Source: Chlamydoabsidia padenii
Lineage: Eukaryota; Mucoromycota; Mucoromycetes; Mucorales; Cunninghamellaceae
NCBI GenBank assembly: GCA_025330725.1
Contig: JAIWND010000021.1
Coordinates: 310,001 to 374,000, forward strand
Reading direction: 5' to 3'
Length of the DNA stretch: 64,000 nucleotides
The notes beneath the pieces are model-generated. The model had not been told where the DNA came from. It saw nothing but the letters and a program-made list of their open reading frames with translations, and did not search any database. Made by a program: the position numbers and the translations under genes. Every line of letters starts with the position of its first letter. Position 1 is the stretch's first letter. Of the stretch, positions 39,925 to 50,800 are shown in pieces.

Positions 39925-40013
39925 CCTTTTGACAGGTTAAAGGTGCCCTGAGCCCAATTTTATTAAAATCAACAATAATACAAAGTAATACTACACTAAT
40001 ATAAAAAAAAAAT

Positions 40014-41100
40014 CTACAATAAACTTTCACCAAGACAGCAACGGGCTAGAGAGCAAGCGACTTGGACGGTACGGAAGGCGGATTCTTCATCTTCAAGAGC
40101 AGGATTGACCTCCACGATATCAGCAGCCACCAAAAGTCCGGTTTCGTAAAGATGTTCACAGATGTAATGTCCTTCCCGGAAAGACAAACCACCACGGACA
40201 GGAGTTCCCTATTGATAAGTAGGATGAGTTGATGATACAAATGCCTGTGTTGGGCGGGGGTTCAAACTTACGGTACTGGGAGCCACCGATGGATCCAAGG
40301 CATCCACATCAAATGATAAGTGAATGGGGCGATCACGGCCAGGGTTGACAGCATCCAGAGCCATTTCCACTACTTTTCCAATTCCATATTTATCCACATG
40401 ATGCATAGAGAAGGCCTTGATACCAAAGTCTTGGAGGATTTTTTTTTCCGCATCGTCCACATCCCGAAGACCAATGTAAGTCAGACGATCCGGTTTCACC
40501 AAAGATTTCACCCATTGGAAGCTTGGATGATTTGTAGAGATACCAGTCAAAAAGCTAAGAGGACAACCATGAATGTTACCACTTTCAGTCAGTTCGGGGG
40601 TATTGATATCCTATACATATATAATTATGGACAGAATTACTATATTAAGAATCACCCTCTGTCAAAAGTAAAGCCTTCTTTTCTTTTTCCCTTACCGCAT
40701 GAGCATCTACCCAAATCAAACAGGCATCAGGATTGGCACGGAAGATACCAGAGACAGTAGCCAACGCAATAGAATGATCACCACCCAAAGTAAGGACAAA
40801 TCGGTTATTATCACGAGCTTGATCATAAACTTGTTGAGCGACTTTTTCAGTGACAGCAGATACATAGCCAGGGTTTTTCAAGTTCATCACCACAGGATCC
40901 GATTCAGGACAAAGTTGTTCAAGGTTTTCGTTTGCTTCGTAGGTAGCCTTCCATCCCAAACTGTTGATTTGTTCCAAGAGGCCATGTTCGATGATCTTTT
41001 GAGGTCCGCCTTGCACACCTTCACGAGGTTGACCGCCATTGAATGGGACACCAATCACTGAAATATCCTTGGTTGTGATGAGGGGTGATAATTTTGACAT
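40014..41100 (-). CDS. CAR1: Arginase
   Basis: The enzyme hydrolyses L-arginine to ornithine and urea. Exons 41100-40696, 40610-40272 and 40208-40014 give 312 aa, normal for the family. The binuclear manganese motifs are complete: GGDHS, DAHA joined across intron 1 to DINTPE, and SFDVDALDPSVAPST. VRGGLSFREGHYICE and ADIVEVNPALE are also conserved. The start MSKLSPLITTKDISVIGVPFNGG fits cytosolic arginase. The promoter region has a related element, CGGGTTTTAA near 41206, about 106 bp upstream. Confidence 0.97.
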
Positions 41101-41688
41101 GGTGTAAATATGGGAATAAAGGGATTAAAGTAAAGATAAAAAGGGGTGGGAAAATTTTTTTAAATAAGGATCAACCTTTTATATGTCAAACCAAAAGCGG
41201 AATATCGGGTTTTAAAATCCTGAGACTTTGACCCAAAAGAATGGATATTGTTGTAAAGATCGGGGGGAAGATAAGAAGGAGATAATCTATACTACCATCG
41301 TTGTTGTATATAAACCCACCACCAGAAGAACGGCCATACCAGTAGGGATGAGAATCAAAAACCAAGCAGCATGGTAACTTCAAAGATTAGAGTGAGCTTC
41401 AGAGCCTGACCAAGAGAGGGATTCCGTACATTGCCACTTGATCCTGTTAGACGTCACTATAATATTAATCCATTCCATAGATTCCAAAGGACAGTATGCA
41501 TTCTATTTAAGACAAGATTTAGTTAGTACGGATGAGATCGCTTATCAGATTAAACATCCTTGTCCAACCTACTTATTAATTTGATCCCACATGGCGATCA
41601 ATAGTCATCACCACCTGTCGCCATGTCACTTAATAAGCCCTTGTGATTATAATGATTGGTAGACCACTAGAGTGTCGGGGTTCATCCT
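41101..41688. other. Intergenic, arginase promoter side
   Basis: Contains the CGGGTTTTAAAATCC variant motif near 41206 and the 3' region of the next minus-strand gene. Nothing else was recognised. Confidence 0.55.
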
Positions 41689-42441
41689 TCAAGCCATTTT
41701 TTGACAGTTTTGCCAAAAACTTCCAGCTTTTGATTCACAAGTCTGTAAAGCGAATGATAGGATAATTTTGTATTAGTCGATAGAATGTATGATGACCTTC
41801 TTCTTTTATAAAGTGACTTACCCATCCACCACGAGACATTTTAATCATAAAGCAAGACGCAGGGATATCTTTTGTTACAGCAGCAGGACTATAGTTTTTT
41901 TTTTAAAAAAAAGGGTGTCAGTTTAATGTATGTACCTGTTCTTGCGGTTTACCTTTTAAAACGCACATCAGCATTATCAGTAGTAAGAGCATTCAACTCA
42001 AAGGGTAAGTAGTAGGGTGAGGACATACCTAGAGAAACAAAGATAAAGTGATCAGTGAGTTGGTGTAGCAAAAGATAAGAATTATTACTATTTACCTTCC
42101 CGAGGAAGCAGCAAAGCGTATGTCGGATCCACCTTAGTGGGAATTGAAAAACACAAGATGCTGTTTCACTTGGCATGTCGAGTATAGTATAATACCAAGT
42201 CAATCCCAGTAATAACCAGTCTTGATTCCTTGATTGTTGTTTCTTGAGTTGTCGTTGCTGTTGTTTCATCAAGCTGCCACTGTCGCCATATACTTTTTAA
42301 AGAGTGGTACTGGTCACCTTGTCGTTCTTTATTAGATAGCTGAGCCCAATGTGCATAAAAGAGGGTAAGAGTACTGTGATCTCTTGAGAGGATTATATAA
42401 GCTTACGTATATTTTCTTTTGCATGTTGGTATAATGTTCAT
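41689..42441 (-). CDS. Unrecognised six-exon gene, 148 aa
   Basis: Six short exons (42441-42407, 42373-42196, 42132-42096, 42028-41953, 41888-41822 and 41742-41689) join in one frame with canonical splice sites at every junction. That makes this a likely real gene although no product is recognised. Visible segments are LFYAHWAQLSNKERQGDQYH, SIWRQWQLDE, a Thr-rich stretch, ESRLVITGIDL joined to VDPTYALLLPREG, SPYYLPFELNALTTDNADVR, and ASCFMIKMSRGGW. No signal peptide or membrane segment is clear. The first exon (12 codons) is uncertain. The promoter motif lies about 116 bp upstream of the proposed start. Confidence 0.55.
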
Positions 42442-42556
42442 TTGTATATTCTGGTTTGTAAAGAAGTGGCAATGTTAAACGTTGAAGGAATTGAGGATGG
42501 CATAAAAGAAAGAAAAGGGCAAGAAAAGGTGAAGAGAGATTACTTTTTTTTATATT

Positions 42557-42567
42557 TTCAAATCCCG
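42557..42567 (-). promoter_or_regulatory. CGGGATTTNAA motif upstream of six-exon gene
   Basis: AGCGGGATTTGAA on the minus strand. The adjoining CCCGCTTACC matches the segment found in the tandem-repeat units at 6.8 and 61-62 kb. Confidence 0.5.
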
Positions 42568-43344
42568 CTTACCCGGTAAGTCAGGGAAAAAATGTCCGCC
42601 ACATTTTTTTGATCCTGCTCTTCCTTTTACTTTACCACGTTTTGCCTTCATAAAAGATCATTCACGATTGGCCTGTGTTATATGGATGCTATTGATAGAT
42701 CTCTATCTCATTCGACTTACGTTGTATATCTCTCTTGACTCAATGGGCGGGGTAAGTTTATTCCACTTGCATATTAAACTGTTTTATACTCTTTATTATG
42801 TTACTGACGCCAACACTAACGCATTCTCTCGCTTGTTTGTTTCATAGATGGCAAAAAAAAAACATAAACATATGATAACAGACTGGTCCATGAATAAAAA
42901 AGAACTACCAATAAAAAGGGGTATTACGTGTACTCTCACTGTCACAAGTAAGTTTTTAATATTAAATTGTATAAAGAAAGATATTAACCTACTCTCTCTC
43001 TTCTTCTTCTTCTTCTTCTTCTTCTTCTTCTTTCTCCTAGAATAAACCTACAGCCTGACGGTGGCGGCGGAACCTTAACACATATCTTGGTAAGAATAAA
43101 GAAAGAGAAAAGAGAAAAGACGGGGTGGTATTCGGGTGGTGCAAAAGCTGGTGTGCATTTTCCAAGTAGGGAGACTGATCATATGCAACTTTCTCCTTTA
43201 TCTTTTTTTTTTTTTTTTTTTAATAGGATTTTGTCTGGCCTGATTGTTTATATTTCCTTCTCTTCCCTTATTCCCCTTTTTATTCTTCCTCCCTTTACCC
43301 TTCTTTTACTACTCTTCTTTCTAAACACTTTACCTCCCCTTTTA

Positions 43345-43348
<4 letters not shown>

Positions 43349-43385
<37 letters not shown>
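43349..43385. repeat. (CT)n microsatellite
   Basis: About 18 CT units in the pyrimidine-rich leader before the large CH-like/GAR gene. Confidence 0.9.
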
Positions 43386-43388
<3 letters not shown>

Positions 43389-43487
43389 CCTTCTGACTAA
43401 TTTGTTATATTCCATTCATAAATCTCATTCATCCCCACTTCTTCATACATTGTTATTGTTATTTTTATCTTCCTATTATACACATAT

Positions 43488-46400
43488 ATGACCATGTTTC
43501 ACGACACGTTTTGTACACCATCAACCTTTGACAAGCTCATTCACGACGGTGTCTATACAAACAACAAATCAATTGATACCAGCACAACTGACAACAACGA
43601 TGGCAGTAACAATAATACCATCACCAGTACGAACAATGACGTGACCAGTAACAATAACAACAAAAACGGTAACTTTGATATTTACACACAACCACAATCG
43701 TCAAACTCATCACTAACTTCTTCAGCAGCATCAGTCAGCAGCACTGACGAATCTGTTGTCCTTGACCAAAAGTTATTATTATGGATCCAGCGTCAATTGG
43801 AATTCTATATAACACTATCGATATTACCAGCATTATCATCTATCGACGACCTTGGTCATGGGAAACTCTTGTTATGTTTGATACATCGATTCGCACCTGG
43901 ATCTTTACCATCACTCGTGACTATTCTAGAAGAAAAGACAAGCATTGAGTGTCTTCTTTTGGCGGATGACTTGGCACAACAACTTTGGAATACAGCAATT
44001 GATTCATTGGCAGTCTATTTATATCATCATCACCAAGGGAACAACAGTGGCGATAATGATGACAGTACCAACGACAAAATCGGCATTGAAGATGACAATA
44101 CAGCAACTATCGGTGATTATGTTGACCAACTCATTGTCCCTTCGGTATTATTTCCACCAACCAACACTCAACCTTCTTCTCCTGATCATGGCCTGGCGGA
44201 CGATTCTACACTGGGTCACAATTCATCACCCGACAACATTGATGAGGAGAACCATGCACAGCTACCTGCAGCAATCAGCGCGGATACTCTTCCAAATTGG
44301 CAACCTTTGGTAAATAATACCAGCAGCAACGGCGTAGGCGGAGACACAACATCGTCAGCATCATCCTTGCCTTGCTTGACGACGAGACATTGGATTGCGA
44401 CCACTCATCAATCAGTACACCACTTTTTACACCAACCTCATACCATTCAATTATCTGCACTAGTGTCATTATTACAGCAACTACAGCAAGTGTATGTAGG
44501 TTTTACTCGATTGACGTCAATGGATGCAGCTACGCTAATTGGAGGTGATGAACTTGTCCAATCAACACAACTACTCCTGCGACAGTTAAAGATGATGGAT
44601 GAATCAATAACTAGACTGACGACTACCCCTCTTTCCAACAAGGGTGATCATTCTTATCTTATCGATGTATTGGTGCAAAGACATGTCTGTCTCCGGTCCT
44701 GGGTGCAAACTGCTTTGGGTCTCTTTCAACAATCAAGTCGGGTCCAAAACTGGGTCTCGGAACAGCACATGTCACTGGAACAAATCAAGATCAGGGCGGA
44801 TGGTCAGGTGGATGGATTCTCTGCATGGTTGGATTCTGTATCACTTTACCGTCAAGAAAATACCGACGTGGTGGCACTGACTGAATACTACCATCGACAT
44901 TCATCTCCACTTGGCTCTTCTCATTCTTCAACATCATCAAAAGATTGGGTGGCTCATGTTACTTTGGGTACGGTTATCAAAACATTGGATGAATTGGATG
45001 GGTTAGTATCAACCTCTGATCAAGTCTCTCGTCAAATCAAGTGGGTACGATCTTTGAATGAATGGCAGACGATTTACACTTGCTCCTTGAATCGTCTTGG
45101 TGGTATTCTTGATTCAGTGTTGGGTTTGGCTCGACAGGCAACACGGTGGACTGATGCGGACCTATCTTGTACGACCATGTGGCAGCAATGGAAGATCTTG
45201 TCAAAAAGGGTGGCTGATTTTGGTAATGATACTCAACAAGGTGGATATGCCATGGTCCTTTGTATGCATCGTCGCCTACAACTGGTGTCGTCGTCTTCTT
45301 CTACAATGATGGAATCGGTGGATGGTGAGTACAAGGTCTTTGCTCAAAAGTGGCATCAACTGGAACGTGCTTTAGAAAGGACTCGAATCGCCATCACTCG
45401 TAAACATTGTGTCGAGGATTTTGTGCAACAATGTCAAATGGTACAAATCGATGTGACTCAACTGGTGAAGCAACTGGAATCGGACAACTCTGCACAAAGA
45501 TCATGGATGGAACAATGCGTGCAAGACATGGATCGACGAATTGCTCAGCTTTTGGTGTTGGGGTCCTCGGTTGTAACAGGCTCTGTTGGTGATGATGCGA
45601 CTCTTTTGGGTGAAGATGAAATTAGGGTGCTCTCAACTCTTGTGCAAGACTGGCGGGATATATTGAATGGCTGCAAAGTGTCTTATCATCAAGCTTTGGA
45701 TGGATTTCGACTTGCTTGTATTGGATTAAAACAACAACAGGCGCTGGAGGCCATCAAGCAACAACTATCGATGCAGGTGGATGTCATGATGTCTTCTCTA
45801 TTTGATCCTTGGACTTGCTGTGTTGGTGATCGACATGGACTGGATCAAGATTATTCCTCATGCAGGCGGCATTTTGGGGATATCGTGCTGCTGTTTGACC
45901 AATGGATCAAGGATGGTGGTAATGTGGCTGCTACACTTGCTCAAGAGGTGCAATTATTGTTAGACAAGGGGAAAAAATGGTTGGCGGACTATGATCATCG
46001 ACTGGGGGTGCTTCAGAAACGATCCGATTGGGAACAACAATGGTGTATAACTAGTACCTGGGTCAAGGCAATCTCGGGCAATCTGCATAAAATCGGCGGT
46101 GGGTCTGAAAACTCCGCTCGGGGCTGGTCTGAAAATGACGATAGTGATTTGGATGACATGCGACAACAAATCTTGGGTCACAAGCAGAACATTGATCAAT
46201 TGCAACAATTATTTGGTCTTTTGGTGGATAACAGTAATGACGATATTGGCTCAGGCACATCATCATCCATGTCAATCAGTCGGATTCGCCAACGTCAACA
46301 TCTACTAGACGAAGAGGTGGTGGAACTCTACAAGCTCTTGGATGCGACTTGCTCGGCTATCTCTCAATCAAAATTGGTAAACGAGTACATGTCATGGGTT

Positions 46401-49400
46401 GATGATATTAATCAATCAAGTCAATCTATTGGTGCTCGACTGGATGAAGGTCTCAGGTCTGAAAAGGTGATCAAGGTCGACGATGATAGCAACAATAGCA
46501 TCGAATTGGTGGATCAAGATATTCAAGCTTTGGAATCATCGGCGGTGCAGCTCTGGCAGGAATCTGGCTCTCAAATCATTTATCCTCTCTCACTTTTGGT
46601 AGTGGACGATAAAGTTCGATGGCAGGTGCTGAATGCTTATGGGGACTTGCTGGCTTCCTTGGTACAAATGGCAAGTGGTCTTGATGCATGGGGTAAAAGA
46701 TCACTTTGGGAAAAGCAATGGCGGCATGATATGGAAGTATTACAACAAGGTCAACACTCTATCAACTCTTGGTTACAGCATCATCTCACCAATGCCAGTA
46801 GTGATGCCGACAAAGATGACATCAATGCGACTATTACCACCATTCGTGATTATGAAATTGATCCACTACAGCAGCTTCAACAACTCTTCACGATCACTCA
46901 GCAGCACTATCCCAGCAATATCAAAATGCCGGCAGTCTTGGAAGAACAGCAACAACAATTGGCAATAGGCACTTTTGGTCATTTGAAGATACTTTCGAAT
47001 GTGGTCAACTATCTGCAAACGGCCAAGAAACTGGAAGACAAGTGCAACCATATGGATGTTGTATTGAATGAACAAGGTGACATGGCTACTGAAGAAGATA
47101 TACAGCAATGGATCGATGACATCAAGGTATCTGTGGATCAGCAACTCTTTGGCTCTTTGCGGGAACAGTATGTGCAACTGTTAGCTGGTACGGCAACACA
47201 TGGTGACGATCAGCAGGAACTTGGTCAAGACAAGATACAAATGGTTTTCGACAAGGCGGAATGTACGGTCACTGCTTTACATCTTCGTTTATCCTCGGCT
47301 CTCAAGGCGTCTCATCACAATCGATTGGTCCGAGCGCATAAAGACAGTGTGGCTGCATTGACATTGTCACTCCAACAGGTTCGGGATGAACTGGCGCTGG
47401 CGACCTCAGAACATGGTAGGATGGTCTCGGGCTCAACTCCGTCTGTCTATCAAGACCACGAACAAGCATTGGGTCTCAAACAACAAGCCATCAAGCATTT
47501 ACTGGATACGGTCCACTCGGTCTCCTACAATGATGTCAAGTGCCTCTGTCAATTGATTCAGCTCCAGCAAGAAGAAGTGGATGTGGCAAGTCGTCAAGCT
47601 CAATTGGATGATCTCTGGCAAGCGGCTCGTAAAGATACACAAGATGTGCAGCGTTTGGTGTTGGATCTCGGCCAATGGCGTGATCTCTTGGCATCTTTGG
47701 ATAGGGTGGAAGCGATATTGGGTCCAGTGCATGATTATATGGATACAACAACCATGGTGATCAAGACTGATTTGGCTTCTACCTGTGATGTGCTTTTGAA
47801 GATCTATCAAGATGCGCATACTATGTTGGCGACGGTGCATGGGATGGTACCTGGCAATACAGATGATGATCACAATAGAAATGTCTTTGTAACTCGGTCT
47901 GGTGAATTATCGATGGTGGCGGATGGCATTCTTACTGGTCTTTTGAAATGTGCTATACAAGAAGCAAACCAACAATCAAGCATTATTTCAAAGCGACTGG
48001 ACGACATTACTGGTATGAAGCTGTTTAATGATGATGGTGGACTCGTTTTGTTGCAACAATGGGATGGTTTGATGGCTCAAATGGCGGAAACTGGATCCAT
48101 TGGCTTGCTGCTCACTAGTACCATAACCTCTTTAAAGGCTCTCTGTGGTGGCAAGAACGATGATTCGCTGAATACTTTGGTCAATCTTTGTCAGCAATCG
48201 GTGGATAAATTATCAAGTGCGATGGACATAGAACAACATTGCAGTCGTACTCTTTTGGCGACTGGTCTTGCCTGTGGACGACAAGCGACAAGTTTATTAT
48301 CATGGTTGGATGAAGCTAGCAAAGAATTGGATCAGTTTGTACTTGAAGCATCTTCTGGCTCTTTGGATGATTGGCGACTGGACTTGCGTGTGTGGGAATA
48401 CCGGATGGCCAATTATGAAAAGAAGGAACTTGCAGGATTCTTTGATAAGGTGCAAGACTGGCTCTCATCTGTGGATCAAAGTATGAAAGAAGACTTGACG
48501 GTGAAGGCGGTTGGTCAGCATGTGGAACAAGCTATTCATTCATTGGTTCAAGTAATCGAATCCAGGTGGCAGAATATCCAGGCACAGTTGGCCGAGGCGG
48601 CCTCGACCGTCACACACACTCAAATGGGAAAAGAGGCGGAACAACAATGGCAAGAACTGTCAGCTTTGGTGGATACATCTTGTGAACGTGCTGATGCTTT
48701 GGTGGCCGGGTTTTATGATGGTGGCAAGGATACTACTGATGATGACAGCATGGTGCAAACGATGGGTCAAGAACAAGATCTGGTGGTGGCCGAGCAATCA
48801 TTGACGATAATGGAGCATGAAATGCGGCCTCTGATCAAGTCAAAAGCTATGGAACTCAAGAACACTTTGGATGGTTTGGCGGCGGCTGTCTCGATTGGTG
48901 ATGTGGACAATGTAATAATCAAATGGGAAAACAAGGTACAACAACACAAACAGCATCTCCGTCATGGTATCACAAAGTGTCAATACTTTGCCGCGGCAGC
49001 CGAAGTGCATGGTTATATGTATGCTATGGAACAAGTGATTGACAAGAACAACCCTGAACTGATGGTGGCGACTCGTTTCGTGATGGTGGATGGACATGCT
49101 GTGGCGGTGGAACTGGAAACCAAGCACAAGATCTATAGTGGGGCACTTGATATCAGCATGGAAAAAGCACGACAGTCAGCATTACTGATGGAATCCTCAG
49201 CTGATTATACACAACTGGTGGTGAAGAGGTCTAAATTAGAACAGCGCTTTAACGACAGGATGAAGGAATGGCTTCAATGGATTGGATCGACCAGCAGCAG
49301 TGGCAGTAGCAGTAGCAGTAGTAGTAGCACCAGCACAAGTCCTCGACTCTCTGGTTTACGAAGTAGGAAAATATCACTGCCGTCCAAGATGCCTTCACCG

Positions 49401-50132
49401 CCCATGACAGCATCGACAGCAACATCAACTACAGTATCTTCCAGACGCCGGGTGGCTTCATCTATCTCATCATCCTCATCACCATTACTACAGGCTCAAC
49501 GTAAAAGTGCAGGACGGAAATCATCATTCACCAATGCAATTCGACCGCCGCCTGCACCTAATTCTTATGTGGCTGATCCGAAAAATGACTTGGATATGGA
49601 AATCGGGCGTATTGTCAACAAGGCTCCTTACAAGGTGGAATTACAAATGGTACCTGGTGAAGCGGGTCGATATCGTTTTGGTGACAAGGTGGTTTATTGT
49701 CGTATCTTGAAAAGTCATATGGTGATGGTCCGAGTGGGTGGAGGTAAGCCTTTTTTTTTTTTGTTGGGGGGGGGAATATGTTATTGCTTTAACTCATGCG
49801 CTTTTTTTTTTTTTGGATTTGAAATAGGATGGACTGAACTATCACAGTTTTTACGTGATCATGCTTTATTGGTAAACCAAGGATCTGGATTTGTCATGCG
49901 GAAATCGTCAATGGAAAGCTGTCAAGAAGCGTTCTTGGAAACCAAACGAGCCACTTCTCCTACCTCCGGTCGACCTTTACCAAGAATGTCTCAATCTTCT
50001 TCAACTTCGACTGTCACAAGCAATGCTGGTTACAAGGATGGTGATCGTTATATTGCCGTAGATATGCAAGGTCAACAACACGAAATGAAAATGACCCCTC
50101 ATGATAGTAATAGCTCTCGTCGTAGATCATAA
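43488..50132 (+). CDS. Giant helical protein with CH-like and GAR (GAS2) domains
   Basis: This is a predicted cytoskeletal linker of about 2,186 aa. Two exons (43488-49743 and 49828-50132) are separated by an 84-nt intron that is itself open in frame. After a Asn/Ser/Thr-rich start, residues ~92-170 resemble one calponin-homology domain (KLLLWIQRQLEF, GHGKLLLCLIHRFAPGSLP). About 1,800 residues of predominantly helical, Gln/Leu/Trp-rich spectrin-like sequence follow, then a Ser-rich basic linker (SSSSSSSSTSTSPRLSG region). A GAR domain is at about 2028-2100 (DPKNDLDMEIGRIVN, MVPGEAGRYRFGDKVVYCRIL, VGGGWTELSQFL), a microtubule-binding fold of GAS2 and spectraplakins. Actin-microtubule bridging is inference from this order. 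The CH call is weaker than the GAR call. Confidence 0.8.
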   Translation: MTMFHDTFCTPSTFDKLIHDGVYTNNKSIDTSTTDNNDGSNNNTITSTNNDVTSNNNNKNGNFDIYTQPQSSNSSLTSSAASVSSTDESVVLDQKLLLWIQRQLEFYITLSILPALSSIDDLGHGKLLLCLIHRFAPGSLPSLVTILEEKTSIECLLLADDLAQQLWNTAIDSLAVYLYHHHQGNNSGDNDDSTNDKIGIEDDNTATIGDYVDQLIVPSVLFPPTNTQPSSPDHGLADDSTLGHNSSPDNIDEENHAQLPAAISADTLPNWQPLVNNTSSNGVGGDTTSSASSLPCLTTRHWIATTHQSVHHFLHQPHTIQLSALVSLLQQLQQVYVGFTRLTSMDAATLIGGDELVQSTQLLLRQLKMMDESITRLTTTPLSNKGDHSYLIDVLVQRHVCLRSWVQTALGLFQQSSRVQNWVSEQHMSLEQIKIRADGQVDGFSAWLDSVSLYRQENTDVVALTEYYHRHSSPLGSSHSSTSSKDWVAHVTLGTVIKTLDELDGLVSTSDQVSRQIKWVRSLNEWQTIYTCSLNRLGGILDSVLGLARQATRWTDADLSCTTMWQQWKILSKRVADFGNDTQQGGYAMVLCMHRRLQLVSSSSSTMMESVDGEYKVFAQKWHQLERALERTRIAITRKHCVEDFVQQCQMVQIDVTQLVKQLESDNSAQRSWMEQCVQDMDRRIAQLLVLGSSVVTGSVGDDATLLGEDEIRVLSTLVQDWRDILNGCKVSYHQALDGFRLACIGLKQQQALEAIKQQLSMQVDVMMSSLFDPWTCCVGDRHGLDQDYSSCRRHFGDIVLLFDQWIKDGGNVAATLAQEVQLLLDKGKKWLADYDHRLGVLQKRSDWEQQWCITSTWVKAISGNLHKIGGGSENSARGWSENDDSDLDDMRQQILGHKQNIDQLQQLFGLLVDNSNDDIGSGTSSSMSISRIRQRQHLLDEEVVELYKLLDATCSAISQSKLVNEYMSWVDDINQSSQSIGARLDEGLRSEKVIKVDDDSNNSIELVDQDIQALESSAVQLWQESGSQIIYPLSLLVVDDKVRWQVLNAYGDLLASLVQMASGLDAWGKRSLWEKQWRHDMEVLQQGQHSINSWLQHHLTNASSDADKDDINATITTIRDYEIDPLQQLQQLFTITQQHYPSNIKMPAVLEEQQQQLAIGTFGHLKILSNVVNYLQTAKKLEDKCNHMDVVLNEQGDMATEEDIQQWIDDIKVSVDQQLFGSLREQYVQLLAGTATHGDDQQELGQDKIQMVFDKAECTVTALHLRLSSALKASHHNRLVRAHKDSVAALTLSLQQVRDELALATSEHGRMVSGSTPSVYQDHEQALGLKQQAIKHLLDTVHSVSYNDVKCLCQLIQLQQEEVDVASRQAQLDDLWQAARKDTQDVQRLVLDLGQWRDLLASLDRVEAILGPVHDYMDTTTMVIKTDLASTCDVLLKIYQDAHTMLATVHGMVPGNTDDDHNRNVFVTRSGELSMVADGILTGLLKCAIQEANQQSSIISKRLDDITGMKLFNDDGGLVLLQQWDGLMAQMAETGSIGLLLTSTITSLKALCGGKNDDSLNTLVNLCQQSVDKLSSAMDIEQHCSRTLLATGLACGRQATSLLSWLDEASKELDQFVLEASSGSLDDWRLDLRVWEYRMANYEKKELAGFFDKVQDWLSSVDQSMKEDLTVKAVGQHVEQAIHSLVQVIESRWQNIQAQLAEAASTVTHTQMGKEAEQQWQELSALVDTSCERADALVAGFYDGGKDTTDDDSMVQTMGQEQDLVVAEQSLTIMEHEMRPLIKSKAMELKNTLDGLAAAVSIGDVDNVIIKWENKVQQHKQHLRHGITKCQYFAAAAEVHGYMYAMEQVIDKNNPELMVATRFVMVDGHAVAVELETKHKIYSGALDISMEKARQSALLMESSADYTQLVVKRSKLEQRFNDRMKEWLQWIGSTSSSGSSSSSSSSTSTSPRLSGLRSRKISLPSKMPSPPMTASTATSTTVSSRRRVASSISSSSSPLLQAQRKSAGRKSSFTNAIRPPPAPNSYVADPKNDLDMEIGRIVNKAPYKVELQMVPGEAGRYRFGDKVVYCRILKSHMVMVRVGGGKPFFFLLGGGICYCFNSCAFFFFGFEIGWTELSQFLRDHALLVNQGSGFVMRKSSMESCQEAFLETKRATSPTSGRPLPRMSQSSSTSTVTSNAGYKDGDRYIAVDMQGQQHEMKMTPHDSNSSRRRS

Positions 50133-50800
50133 AGAACTCTTTTTTAAATAAATAAAACTAAATAAATATACTACTTGTTGCTGTGTATTCATGTTTGTTA
50201 TTTAAACTTTGTCGCTCTTTTTAATCTACATGGCGGGGAGTGAACGTTTTTAATAATGTGATTGACCTGTTTGGTGGAGATCAAAAAAGCAGTAATAAAC
50301 TCTTTTAATATTACATCCCCCTCATTCCTTTGTGATAGCATGTTAAAAAGTGTTGTTACTGTTTTGACGTTATACAAGAATGGCATGATGACCCACTCAC
50401 ATCCATCTTCTCTTTGTCCCTTTTTTTTATGACGGGGTTTCAATGTATAAATTGATTGACCCGGCTATCATTGGTGTTTTTTCAAATCACAGAATGGGGA
50501 CGAGCGGCATTTTAAAAATACCATCTCACTCACACACATAAATAAAAAAATAAAAAAAAGGAACCCGCCCTTGTTGTTTTGTTATTCCCTTTCTCTTTTA
50601 CTTTTTTTTTTTTTTTTTTTAAACTTTGCATTGTCATTGGGAAATAATTAACTAGCTGTCTTTAACATTCATAGACGCATTAATTATATAGTTTAACTAA
50701 ACTTGATACGCTCAAGACATTGTTTGCCCCTTTTACTTCTTCATCCACCTTCTCTTTTTCATATTTAATACATATATACAACTTGTCATTCGGGTTCGAC
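50133..50800. other. Intergenic, GAR gene to NDT80-like gene
   Basis: AATAAATAAA-like signals near 50147, a motif variant CGGGGTTTCAA at 50433-50443, and a T-run near 50600-50620. No gene is supported. Confidence 0.55.

Larger units (their letters stand above)
39336..40013. other. Intergenic between converging genes, two exact motifs
   Basis: Although it lies between two 3' ends (polyubiquitin and arginase), it carries exact motifs at 39576-39586 and 39914-39924, the latter as GTTTTAAAATCCCGCC. No ORF or RNA gene was recognised between them. Confidence 0.5.
42442..43487. other. Divergent intergenic region, possible 37-aa ORF
   Basis: Holds an exact promoter motif (42557-42567), CTT and CT repeats, and a possible tiny spliced ORF: ATG at 42743, exons 42743-42751, 42848-42947 and 43041-43045 (start MGGMAKKKHKHMITDW, end CTLTVTK). 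That ORF has in-phase splice sites but no recognised domain. It may instead be 5' UTR exons of the large gene that starts at 43488. Confidence 0.4.

Noticed and set aside
42743..43045. 37-aa spliced ORF
   Set aside because: Splice phases agree but the product is tiny and lysine-rich with no family; may be 5' UTR exons. Mentioned only in the intergenic entry.
44216..49127. Antisense and alternative-frame ORFs inside the giant gene
   Set aside because: Shadows of a single 6.6-kb frame with consistent codon use.
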